A DNA stretch of 64,000 nucleotides from NCBI GenBank assembly GCA_024509875.1, contig JAMPIV010019105.1, forward strand, positions 1-64,000, read 5' to 3'. Shown here piece after piece: positions 34,655 to 46,000 of the stretch. The notes beneath the pieces were generated by a model that saw only the letters and a list, made by a program, of their open reading frames with translations, was not told the DNA's origin and made no database searches. The position numbers and the translations under genes are program-made. Position 1 is the stretch's first letter; each line of letters opens with the position of its first letter. This DNA comes from Oreohelix idahoensis (lineage: Eukaryota; Mollusca; Gastropoda; Stylommatophora; Oreohelicidae).

Positions 34655-35061
34655 AGGCCTACTCTTTACGATTTCCAACTGCTTTTGTCTTCTTTGTCTT
34701 TGATCCTTACCCGCCGACCGTCAAAGCAGTCAGTGGCCATCACGCCTGGTGGCGTTTTGTAGGGCAACAACTTGATTCCACTTTGCTCGGTCGGTGGCCA
34801 TCCTTCGTATAGTGCCCAAACTCTGGTTCATTCTTTGCATCTCAGCCTCCACAGTCCTCCGCCAAGTGTTTTTTGGTCGGCCTCTCTTTCGTTTTCCTTC
34901 AGGGCTCCATAGCATAGCTGTTCTTGTGATGGCATCGGGGTCTCTTCTGAGGACATGGCCAACCCAGCTCCAGCGTCTGCCAGCTATGATGGTGTGCATG
35001 TCCTCTTGATGGCTCCAAGTAAGCAGATCTTTGTTGATGGTATTCGGCCAAAAGATTCTGA
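34655..35061 (-). pseudogene. RTE-E fragment (C-terminal and 3' end)
   Basis: On the minus strand this gives FWPNTINKDLLTW-like, DMHTIIAGRRWSWVGHVLRR, ITRTAMLWSPEGKRKRGRPK and NTWRRTVEAEMQRMNQS, then a stop at 34730. It is the end of the same family that enters the window's right edge (63232-64000). Upstream coding sequence stops abruptly at 35062, where a 39-bp minisatellite begins. Confidence 0.88.
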
Positions 35062-35406
35062 GACCCCCAAGTACTACACGGTAATCACACTGTCTTCATA
35101 GACCCCCAGGTACTACACGGGAATCACACTGTCTTCACAGACCCCCAGGTACTACACGGTAATCACACTGTCTTCATAGACCCCCAGGTACTACACGGTA
35201 ATCACACTGTCTTCATAGACCCCCAGGTACTACACGGGAATCACACTGTCTTCACAGACCCCCAGGTACTACACGGTAATCACACTGTCTTCATAGACCC
35301 CCAGGTACTACACGGTAATCACACTGTCTTCACAGACCCCCAGGTACTACACGGTAATCACACTGTCTTCGTAGACCCCCCAGGTACTACACGGGAATCA
35401 CACTGT
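35062..35406. repeat. Minisatellite, 39-bp unit, about 9 copies
   Basis: Units start with gacccccaggtactacacgg at 35062, 35101, 35140, 35179, 35218, 35257, 35296 and 35335, with one partial unit after an extra C at about 35375. Units vary mainly at ggtaatc versus gggaatc and at cataga versus cacaga. Position 35062 abuts the RTE-E fragment. Confidence 0.96.
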
Positions 35407-35588
35407 AAGGTAAAGGTAAAGGATCCCGTTACACGCCCATTGAGGCATATTGGGAATATGGTGTTAGCCCATATTTTCTTGACCATCGGCACACTAGGGG
35501 TGACGTGGTCAACATCACGCCGTCCGCCTTAACCTTCCCAGAGTTGCTCTGGTAGCCAGTTGGGGCTGGGTCGACTCAGGAGCCTTTT
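35407..35588 (-). mobile_element. SINE-like 3' portion (reversed)
   Basis: Read on the minus strand it ends with the phrase cgggatcctttacctttacc, close in style to the pyrimidine tails of SINE1, after a body of about 150 bases that I do not recognise. No tRNA-like head was found, so the family is uncertain. Confidence 0.4.
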
Positions 35589-35795
35589 CATTCATTCATA
35601 ACTCTCCACTCCCAAAGGAGCATAGGCCTTCAGCTAACACATGCCAAGTCCTCCTGTCACGTGCCATCATCTCAAGTTCTTTCCACGTTCTCCTCATCAT
35701 TTTCACCTCTGTTTCCATCTCTCTTCTCCATGTGCTTCTTGGTCTACCTCTGCCTCTCTTGCCCTGGGGATTCCAGAACAAGGACTGTCTTTGTG
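35589..35795 (-). pseudogene. RTE-A 3' terminal fragment
   Basis: On the minus strand this reads [20 protein letters not shown], then TWKELEMMARDRRTWHVLAE and a stop, then tail units of TGAA (ttcattcattcat on +). It is truncated upstream at about 35795. It differs little from 50562-51265, so it is a fairly recent 5'-truncated insertion. Confidence 0.9.
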
Positions 35796-37067
35796 ACAGA
35801 CGAACTCAGCTGACCCTGAATGACCCTGAAATGTTGGATGATATAGTACGACCTTTTGTAACGACCCCTTCGTATAGCATCAGTGCCCCCGAATATTGTA
35901 ACTTTTCGTCAAACGGGAATTTTTTCACCTGGACTCATTAGCTATGCAACAGTTCCATGCAGATGGTCAACACGTTTGCTGATTAATATGTGGACAGTTT
36001 ATCTACCGTTCATTCTGGTCATCGCATTGATTTAAGGAGAGATTAAATCACGCCCACGGACATCTCTTGAGCAATCATATGCAGTATTTTCATTAACTTG
36101 GCCCAGTGGGGGCGGTGCCAGAATCAAACAGAAAGTAGCGGCACACGATCAAACAGACTGAGAGATCTCAAGAAAGACTATCGGCGCTATCAAAGGCAGT
36201 AGTGGTCCCTGAAACGAGCGACGCAAGTTTCCTGCCGGTATTTCGCATCTCGGTGTTAAACACGAAACCGATCGCAGTGGGAGCGAACGGGAAAGCCGAC
36301 GCGCAAGCAGCGAGCGGAGATACGTCAGACCAGGGGCGGCTTCTCTCTTTAGTCTGGCGGTCAGATCCCCAAAAGTCTCCTGAGATCTAAAAAGGTGTCA
36401 ATTTTCTCATGTACCACTCATCTTGCATTTCAGTTAGATATATACAGACCACGTAGAAAGCCATGTTATCATTCGGTCGCCATAGATTTAAGATTCACTA
36501 GCTATAGTAGAAATTCTGCTAGATTTCCATCTGAATAGGTGGCTACATTGGAGTGATTTCTGTTTCTGTGCACGGTATAATATATTTGTTAAAGTGATCA
36601 GTGGTCTAGTGCTTTCATTTTATTTCACTGGATTTTGTGTTTATTTAAATCTATTAAATTAAACTCATCCCAAAAGTTCTAGTGGTAAAGTTAATGATAT
36701 ATCTATTATAATATTTCTAAAAATAATAGATGCTTTAATGTTAAAGTAACTTTTAAAGTCGCGAAGGAATTTATAATTAATAAATTTAGTTAAGTCCTAT
36801 ATATATAGATGTGTATTTTAACCATTAGACTCGTGACGTGTTTTCTTAAATTCATAATTAAATACGCGAGTGTATATAATAGCCTTAACGGTAAATTTAT
36901 CTCGCGTTAGAATATTATTTGATTTTTGAGGTATGATTATGTTGTCATGGGTTTTCTATCTTTTTCTATAGAATGATCACCTTTGCAATCCCAGCATAAA
37001 GAAATCATACAGAGAGTTTCAGACTCGGTTCTTAAACTTCCAGACATATTGATGCGACCTAGCTATC
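35796..37067. other. Anonymous sequence, no gene supported
   Basis: A 62-codon frame at 36202-36390 has no recognised motif. The rest is AT-rich. Confidence 0.45.
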
Positions 37068-37079
37068 ATAATTACATGA

Positions 37080-37441
37080 GGGAGCCGCGCTAGCGTAGTG
37101 GTTACAACACCGCTCTGGCGACCCGGTGATATAGGATCAAACCTGGGCGATGGCATTTGAGGATTTTTCGTCGACCGGGATTTGGACTGGATTAACTCGA
37201 GACCTGGCGAGGACATTTGAAGGAGTGTCGTCGACCAGGGACTGGCGGCTCCTGAGCCGACCCAGCTGCAATGGGTACCTCCGAAATCGGCGAGTATTTG
37301 CCTGAATGGCGAAGGACACCTGTCTCTGTACAAGAAATAAAGGGATACTCACGTAAAATCAATGTCAAGTTAGACATAAAATAATAACCTGAGATTTCGC
37401 CTCGAGTATTAACGGGCGAACGCAAAAAAAAAAAAAAAATA
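37080..37441 (+). mobile_element. SINE4 copy with poly(A) tail
   Basis: A tRNA-like head (gggagccgcgctagcgtagt with A box, ggatcaaacctg B box) is followed by a 280-base body and an A-rich tail of about 16 bases. The target duplication ataattacatga occurs at 37068-37079 and at 37442-37453. The head is similar to that of SINE3, but the body is different. Confidence 0.9.
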
Positions 37442-37453
37442 ATAATTACATGA

Positions 37454-37991
37454 AAGAAAGCCTACCCAAGAACATTTAAATAAATCATCAAATTTAATTT
37501 CAATCTGTGAGATAAACTGGAAGATGAACAGTGCCAGTAGCGATATTTTATTTACATCTCTACTGTGAGAGAATACCGATTTACCTGACTGTGACTGAGC
37601 CTAGTTTTTCCTCACTGGATTAAAATTTTACCGGTCAGTTGCTATCATCACGCATTGAAGGAATTTTACCACTACTTCATTTTCACCCCTGTGTCGAACT
37701 GTGTCAGTGCCATCCCATAGACTCCTTTTTATATAATAAAACACAAGAACTCTTAGACTTCAAGTCCGGCGATAAGTGGGAATATTTGCTATCAGCAAAC
37801 CTCGCTACATCTGGGGCGGGACATCGAAGTACTAGACAGTTTCACATGTCTAGAGTGTAGTTTCTGTTTATATAATTCTATGGATTGTCTGATGCTGCAA
37901 TCGGTAAGTGTGTGTGAATATATGAGTGTGGATCCTCACGCGCGTGCATGAATGACAGGAGATTTTAATTTGTTTGGAAAAACCATTTGTT
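37454..37991. other. Anonymous sequence, no gene supported
   Basis: Only short frames; nothing recognised. Confidence 0.45.
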
Positions 37992-38003
37992 AAGTTGCCT
38001 ACC

Positions 38004-38290
38004 TTGGGAGCCGCGCTGGTGTAATGGCTACAACGTTGTACTGGCGACCAGGTGTTCATGGTTCAAACCCGGCAGTCGGCGTTTGAAGAAATGTTTACGG
38101 CCGGAAATTTGACTGAATAACTTGAACGGCTCCTGCACATAAATCCCGTGTGGATGGGAAGGAGCGAAGCTCCTGATCGGGTTGGAAGGAAAGTCCACTG
38201 ACCCCCCAGCCTCGCAATGACATGTCATTGGGCCGAAAGAGCTGGAAAGCTCGAGTGCCGCTGGTTATAGGAAAAAAAAAAAAAAAAAAA
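38004..38290 (+). mobile_element. SINE3 copy with poly(A) tail
   Basis: The head gggagccgcgctggtgtaat has A box and B box (ggttcaaaccc) at SINE spacing. The body includes tttacggccggaaatttgac and ggaaggagcgaagctcctg, and an A-tail of about 20 bases ends it. Duplicated target aagttgcctacc at 37992-38003 and 38289-38300. A second copy lies reversed at 54668-54958. Confidence 0.93.
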
Positions 38291-38300
38291 GTTGCCTACC

Positions 38301-39022
38301 GGGTAATACATTTTCTGTATACCCTGCATTGTTCTTTTAAGTGGGATATTTTGTTAACTCTGTTTACCCCCCTCCCTTTCAATTGCTTAGTAAAGGGAAG
38401 AACAATTTGGGATAACAGGTTTTTTTCTACCACCCATACCTAGTATTGTAACCCCTCTTTCAGAGTAATTAACTTCACTGTTAGGTTACATTACCTATGT
38501 TCCTGATAACTATCTATCTTTGGACTGGGTTTATCTTTGTCTAATACAAGCTGGAAGGGCTTAGTCGATACCAATCTTCTTCACCCCCCCCTCACCTTGT
38601 TAGTTGTATTTTCTGTACTTATGATAATTTTATGTAACACTTGATATTTGTTTGTGATTTGATTTTAAGGTTAATAAACATCATAAACTTATTTAGTACT
38701 GTGTTGGAATACCCAAAGCCCAACATTTCCCCTATTTGTTTAATATAGCTTGTATTCACGTGCGTCTGTGTGTTTGAAGCACCAAATCGGTGTGAGCGCA
38801 GATGTGTGTCTGGAAACTGGCAAATAAATGTTTGACCAGGAGAGTCTGAAGAGAAGATTGAGAGAAACGATTTGTATTAAATAAGTCTGTCTTTACTCTC
38901 CCCAGCACTCTGTGAAGCAACTGTTTACTCTCTACATTTTGTATCACTGAGCTTTTCACCACTATTCTCCACTCTAAACTGGACCATTATTTCTAAGACT
39001 CTTTCTCTCAAAATAAATTTAC
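38301..39022. other. Anonymous sequence, no gene supported
   Basis: No domain seen. Short frames only. Confidence 0.45.
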
Positions 39023-39187
39023 GACAGTCTTGTAATGCTATCAACACGTTTCCTCAGCGTATGTCCTATCCATCGCCATCGTCGTCTTCTCATCTCTTGT
39101 TCCACTGGCACTTGTTTAGTTCTTGTCATCAGTTCCACGTTGGTAACGTTATCATACCATTTTAATCCCTCTATTCTACGCAAGCAC
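39023..39187 (-). pseudogene. RTE-A C-terminal piece, opposite strand to its RT
   Basis: The minus strand reads [19 protein letters not shown], then [20 protein letters not shown] and IGHTLRK, and stops short of the WNPQGK stretch. It abuts the RT piece at 39188, which lies on the + strand, so the two parts of one protein lie head to head. Confidence 0.85.
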
Positions 39188-39905
39188 CCATAATCGAGAG
39201 ATTAAAAGAGTCCATAGACAAGAAACTAAGAGATGAACAAGCAGGTTTTCGACAAAACAGATCCTGTACAGACCAGATAGCCACTTTGAGAATAATAGTT
39301 GAACAAAGTCTGGAATGGAATTCACCACTATACATCGGATTTGTGGACTACGAAAAGGCATTTGACAGTGTGGACAGAGAATCACTTTGGAAATTGATGA
39401 GGCATTATGGAGTTCCCCTGAAGATCATTAATTTAATAAAGAATACATATGAAGACATGACATGCAGAGTTAATGAAGGACAGCTTACAGAACCGTTTGG
39501 GATAAGAGCAGGAGTGCGACAGGGATGCCTCTTGTCTCCATTTCTTATCTTACTAGCAATAGACTGGGTTATGAGAACATCGACAACACACAACAGAAAT
39601 GGAATCCAGTGGACTCTGACTAAGCAGTTGGATGATCTGGATTTTGCTGATGACTTGGCTCTTCTGTCCAATAATCGTAATCAGATGCAGGACAAATTGA
39701 AAACACTCGATGAGAGGGCACAGCAATTGGGTCTGAAAATACACAGGGAAAAGACAAAGATAATGAGAATAAATGCAGGTAATGATAACAGGGTTGAACT
39801 TTAAGAAGCAACAATACAAGATGTAGAATCGTACACATATCTTGGCAGCAATATAGACAAAGTTGGAGGGACAGACAGTGATATCAAAATAAGAATACAA
39901 AAAAG
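39188..39905 (+). pseudogene. RTE-A reverse transcriptase piece
   Basis: It begins in the middle of RT with ERLKESIDKKLRDEQAGFRQ and continues through GFVDYEKAFDSVDRESLWKL, FGIRAGVRQGCLLSPFL, DLDFADDLALLSNN (catalytic FADD) and, after a stop near 39802, YLGSNIDKVGGTDSDIK. It is 5'-truncated and ends abruptly near 39905 within the next region. This is the best-preserved RTE-A RT in the window. Confidence 0.9.
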
Positions 39906-39934
39906 GAGCCTTTTGCGGCCTAAAAAAATCCCAC

Positions 39935-40008
39935 CTCATCTGGGGATCGTACCATAGACCACTGAGCTAGGAAGCCAGTGCATTAACTACTATGCAACCG
40001 CAGCCCCC
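39935..40008 (-). mobile_element. tRNA-like SINE head (fragment)
   Basis: The minus strand gives gggggctgcggttgcatagt, then ctagctcagtgg, then ggtacgatccc as a B box. That resembles the head of a tRNA-derived SINE, but I found no second copy or tail. Confidence 0.5.
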
Positions 40009-40223
40009 GAACCACACTATATTTTTGTTTAAAATAAAAAAATATGAATATAAAAAAAATGAAATATTGTGTGTGTATGTGTTTGAGCGTGTGATAGGCA
40101 TGTAGAATTCTTTTCAAAACAACAATCTCAGTTCACAAGCTCAGATGATATAAATTACTTTAAAAATAATCTTTTGAGACTCCTTCATTTATATTATTGT
40201 CCTTTGGTCCTATTTACGTATAT

Positions 40224-40228
40224 ATCTC
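40224..40228 (+). repeat. Target-site duplication of a solo LTR (atctc)
   Basis: atctc occurs just before and, at 42650-42654, just after the solo LTR. Confidence 0.9.
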
Positions 40229-42649
40229 TGTGGTAAAGTGGGATGTTATAAATATTTATAGGGGAATTAGTGTACTGACTGAGATCAGCTGTGAAGGTAT
40301 CTATATCTAATAAGAGTAGTGTATTATAGATAACCTTACTTGCTGCCACATATGTATACCTCAGTCAGAATTATTCTGGAATAGTGTGATGACTACGTTA
40401 TATGTCTAGGGTATGTGTATGATGAAGTGTAAGTCATAACAACAACAGACAGATAAACAATTTAATTTATTCCACCACACTTGACAACACTGTGACACTC
40501 ACATACATAAAACACTCTAAGAGGATATCTTAAAGGAGTCACTGATAACTTTTCAAATAACAATATGTATTCAGTGCTGTCATGAATGTATATGTGTCCT
40601 GATTCAAATACAAAGGGAACCAGGAATCACAATCAATTTTAATTACAAGTTATATGTACAGAATTTATTAACATGATTCTTGTAGTGACATATATTATTA
40701 ATGGTATCCTATGTGTGTCAGTTGTGTAGTGGTAATATGAGGTAATACTGGTTTTGTTTTGTTCAAGCTCTGTTGGTATTTGTCATCATGACTTCAATAG
40801 TTTGTTTCTATTGGAACTAGTATTGGAGATGTTCTCAGTTCCTGGTATTAAAACAATTAAATTCCCTTCTTAATTTTCTTTTACAATGTCATTTTAAGAT
40901 GGGGTACATAATGTTGAGCTCCATGGCCACACTCTCTTATCTTGCGTGATGACTGCAGTAAAAGACTCCTCTGCTCGATTACTTTAATGAGTTCTGGAGC
41001 CACCCCACTGGTTGCTATATGGACCAAGGAGTATGCTGTCCACCTCTGGCTTCAGCAAAGCTCTGACCAGGTGCTGCTCAATAACTTTAAGACCACGGTC
41101 CCTGAAACAAGAAGGTTGTACCTTCTACGTCAGAACTAATTTATACTCTATTTCTACACTGAGCACAATACATCACAAACATTGAGTTCAGAGCGTTAGG
41201 CCAACTGTCAGCTTCATCTGAAATACTTTATACCAGTATTTCCCTCCCTAATGGTTACTACGCCTCTGCAATTCCAGCATTATTTCTTTCTAGTTAATAA
41301 TCTAGATGTCAGTGTTCTGTTTGGCCATTCCATGCAGTTTTACTTTCCTCCGACACCTTCTGTTCAGGCTGGAGCACTATAGGCTTTACATCATGTTCGC
41401 TACTGAACCACACATATATACAGACATAATTTATCAATTTACATTCAATTTTCATTTAAAAATATTGAATATTTCAAGCTTACCACAATTCATGGAAATA
41501 ATAAACAGTTTCGTTGACTGGCAATGAATATAGCACAACTCCGATCTGCCGATGTCCCAGGCTTTATTTTATAAAAAAATATACACTGGTGCTCAACGCA
41601 CTGCTTCTTAGTAGGTTTATTACAAGATGTGGCAATGAACAGACGCTCTGAATTGAGTATATTCGCAGCTCTACCCAATCAAACCATGTCTACACATCTT
41701 TTCAAAAAAGTACTCCTTTTCACGATTTCCCCTGACAACACAAGATAGTATTTATAGCCCAACCAATCGTGTTTAGTCTTACATTTGTTGCGCTCCAATC
41801 AAATAGGAGTTAACATGGTAGGCTATTTCCGTAACGTAATGTTTTTTCAAACACGTTATAAAAAAAATTTTATGAGCAGAAATGATTTCATGCTGTCAGG
41901 CACCCCCACTATTTTATTTTGGCCATAACTTGGTAATTCCTAGACTATTTGCGTAACGTTTTACATATTCTTTGTCAGCAAACCCTAAGGAACCCAAATA
42001 TACGAATTTAATGGAGCCAATATGCATTTTCTTCTAGGATAGTCGTGCTGTTACTACCTTCTCACTTCCAAACTTGAGGGTGTCTGGGTACTGTCATGTT
42101 TTCAAACGTAAACCGGTATAATGTCATAATTCCCAATAAGCGTTTTTCAGGATTTTAAAACCTAACTCTGGTATGGGTAGTGAATTTTATCACTGTCGAT
42201 TTGAAATAAAGTTAGTGCATGTGGCCTTACACGCGTGATGGCAGCAATTGTGTATCGCGCGACGCGTGTTTAGTGTTGCACGTGTCCTTGCTTTCTGCCT
42301 CTCTCTTCTCTCTATCCTTTAGTCCATCTGTCTTTTAGTTACGCCGTGTATAAAATGGAATGAATGAAATATTAAATTTAGGTCATTGATCAGCTTGCGT
42401 ATCTCAAGGTTTTTCCAAGAAATACAGTACACGTTTCATTGAAGAAAGCGGGTAATAATACAGTAGGCTTTTACTATCAACGTGAAAGCGTTACAATTTG
42501 CAGACGAAGCAGAAAACAAGGGGGATTTCGAGTACAGTCATTGTGACAGCACTGTTCTTTATCATTCTTCTTTCCTTTTATTAAATTTATTTGTTAGGCT
42601 TTGCATTTACGTTTTAATTTATATATGTGGATTAGAATAATTCACAACA
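40229..42649 (-). mobile_element. Solo LTR, family LTR1, reversed
   Basis: A 2421-bp reversed copy of the 15583-18024 LTR family, starting tgtggtaaagtggg and ending gaataattcacaaca (the complement of the family start), flanked by atctc. Homology continues through the full LTR, with scattered substitutions and indels, so it is older than the complete element. Two reversed frames (40942-41139 and 41490-41678) are the same non-coding LTR frames seen in the other copies. Confidence 0.92.
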
Positions 42650-42732
42650 ATCTCACAATTCACCTTGCAACATGTAGGCACTGATTTCAGTATCAATTAC
42701 GTGATATCTATATTCCTATTACACGTCATAAT

Positions 42733-43075
42733 GACAGCGCGAATAAATGGATCAGACAGTAACAAGATTGCACTTGAAGAAACACCCCTACGAGATGTAG
42801 AGTCATAATATATCTTGGCAGCAATATAAACAAGAGTTGGAGGGACAGACAATGATATCAAAATAAGGAAACAAAAGGTAACAGGAGCTTTCATTGTGTT
42901 GAGAGATATTTGGAAGTAAAAATAAATAAAGTGCAACAAAAAAATCAGAATCTACAATTCAAATGTCAAATCAGTCCTATAGTATGGCTGTGAAACATGG
43001 ACACCAACAACAACCAAGAAGTTACGGACTTTCATCATTGGGTGTTTGTGTAGAGTAGAAGGGGGAAGTGGTGCT
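42733..43075 (+). pseudogene. RTE-A copy, part before the tandem array
   Basis: It begins within the connector (ETPLRDVES-like, then an in-frame stop) and continues through a DNDIKIRKQK-like phrase to the NVKSVL-SMAVKHGHQQQP region, with stops and small indels. It breaks into tandem repeats at 43076, in the segment that reads WYDKVTNLEL in intact copies. The remainder continues at 46609-46890. Confidence 0.85.
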
Positions 43076-46000
43076 ACTAGACAAAATCACTAATGTAAGA
43101 AATGATGATAAGTACTAGATAAAGTCACTAATGTAAGAAATGATGACAGGTACTAGACAAAATCACTAATGTAAGAACTGATGACAAGTACTAGACAAAA
43201 TCAATATGAAACAAATATAAAGGTATGTTATCAGGCACTCGTAAGAAATAAAGAAGTAGAACACTAGACAACAGAAAAACAACAGACATGAGTGGCTTAC
43301 CCAGGATTTGAACCCTGGACCTTCTGTGCGACAACCCCGCCTAGCTATGCAAGTGAACCACACTATCCTCCCTGCCATCTACGCATCACCAAAAAATGAT
43401 GTTTCGACGACAGGTCATTAGTGCGAACCTCTATACATAACACCAGAAGTTATACCATGGGCAGTTCAGCCTATTAATGACGCAATCACTTCTGTTGTTC
43501 CCCTATATATCAGTATTGGTCAGTCCAACAAGACAAAGACCTAAATACTGTGTCCATTATGATAGTAGACTTAGAACAGTGAGAACAGGACAGAGGGTAG
43601 GTTTGGTATTGTATAAACATTAATAACACATAAGGAAGGGAAACCCGAGGTCATTAAACAGTAAATTAATATGACTCACCAATACTGATATATAGGGGAA
43701 CAACAGAAGTGAATGCGTCATTAATATGCTGAACTGTCCATGGTATAACTTCTGGTGTTATGTATAGAGGTTCGCACTAATGACCTGTCGTCGAAACATC
43801 ATTTTTTGGTAATGCGTAGATGGCAGGGAGGATAGTGTGGTTCACTTGCATAGCTAGGCGGGGTTGTCGCACAGAAGGTCCAGGGTTCAAATCCTGGGTA
43901 AGCCACTCATGTCTGTTGTTTTTCTGTTGTCTAGTGTTCTACTTCTTTATTTCTTACGAGTGCCTGATAACATACCTTTATATTTGTTTCATATTAATTT
44001 ACTGTTTACAGGCCTCGGGTTTCCCTTCCTTATGTGTTATTAATGACTAGACAAAATCACTAATGTAAGAAATGATGACAAGTACTAGACAAAAAACCTA
44101 GTGTAATAAATGATGACATGTATTAGATAAAGTCACTAATGTAAGAAATGATGACATGTACTAGATAAAGTCACTAATATAAGAAATGATGACAAGTACC
44201 ATACAAAATCACTAATGTAAGAAATGATGACAAGCACTAGATAAAGTCACTAATGTAAGAAATGATGACAAGTACTAGACAAAATCACTAATGTAAGAAA
44301 TGATGACGAGTACTAGACAAAATCACTAAAGTAAGAAGTGATGACAAGTACTAGACAAAGTCACTGAGGTAAGAAATGGACAAATAATAGACAAAGTCAC
44401 TAATGTAAGAAATGATGACAAGTACTAGACAAAATCACAAATGTAAGAAATGATGACAAGTACTAGACAAAGTCACTGAGGTAAGAAATGATCACAAGTA
44501 CTAGACAAAGTCACTGAAGTAAGAAATGATGACAAGTTCTAGACAAGTACCAGATAAAGTCACTAATGTAAGAAATGATGACACGTACTACGAGTAGATA
44601 AAGTCACTAATGTAAGAAATAATGACAAGTGCTAGACAAAGTCACTATTGTAAGAAATGATGACAAGTACTAGACAAAATCACTAATGTAAGAAATGATG
44701 ACATGTACTAGATAAAGTCACTAATGTAAGAAATAATGACAAGTACTAGACAAAGTCACTGAGGTAAGAAATGGACAAATACTAGACACAGTCACTATTG
44801 TAAGAAATAATGACAAGTACAAGACAACATCACTAATGTAAGAAATAATGACAAGTACTAGACAAAGTCACTGAGGTAAGAAATAATGACAAGTACTAGA
44901 CAAAGTCACTGAGGTAAGAAATGATTACAAGTACTAGACAAAGTCACGAACGTAAGAAATGATGACAAGTACTAGACAAGGTCACTGAGGTAAGAAATGA
45001 TGACAAATACTAGATAAAGTCACTAATGTAAGAAATGATGACAAGTACTAGACAAAATCACTAATGTAAGAAATGATGACATGTACTAGATAAAGTCACT
45101 AATGTAAGAAATAATGACAAGTACTAGACAAAGTCACTGAGGTAAGAAATGGACAAATACTAGACACAGTCACTAATGTAAGAAATAATGACAAGTACTA
45201 GACAACATCACTAATGTAAGAAATAATGACAAGTACTAGACAAAGTCACTGAGGTAAGAAATAATGACAAGTACTAGACAAAGTCACTGAGGTAAGAAAT
45301 GATTACAAGTACTAGACAAAGTCACGAACGTAAGAAATGATGACAAGTACTAGACAAGGTCACTGAGGTAAGAAATGATGACAAGTACTAGATAAAGTCA
45401 CTAATGTAAGAAATGATGACAAGTACTAGACAAAGTCACTGAGGTAAGAAATGATGGCAAGTACTAGACAAAGTCACTGAGGTAAGAAATAATGACAAGT
45501 ACTAGACAAAGTCACTGAGGTAAGAAATAATGACAAGTACTAGACAAAGTCACTGAGGTAAGAAATAATGACAAGTACTAGACAAAGTCACTGAGGTAAG
45601 AAATAATGACAAGTACTAGACAAAGTCACGAACGTAAAAAATGATGACAAGTACTAGACAAGTACCAGATAAAGTCACTAATGTAAGAAATGATGACATG
45701 TACTAGATAAAGTCATTAATGTAAGAAATGATGACAAGTACTAGACAAAGTCACTGAGGTAAGAAATGATCACAAGTACTAGACAAAGTCACTGAAGTAA
45801 GAAATGATGACAAGTACTAGACAAGTACCAGATAAAGTCACTAATGTAAGAAATGATGACACGTACTACGAGTAGATAAAGTCACTAATGTAAGAAATAA
45901 TGACAAGTGCTAGACAAAGTCACTATTGTAAGAAATGATGACAAGTACTAGACAAAATCACTAATGTAAGAAATGATGACATGTACTAGATAAAGTCACT

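Noticed and set aside
43820..44050. A 76-codon frame with an identical opposite partner at 43166-43378
   Set aside because: The two frames are the same sequence in the two arms of an inverted repeat; the tRNA-like boxes explain the conserved phrase.
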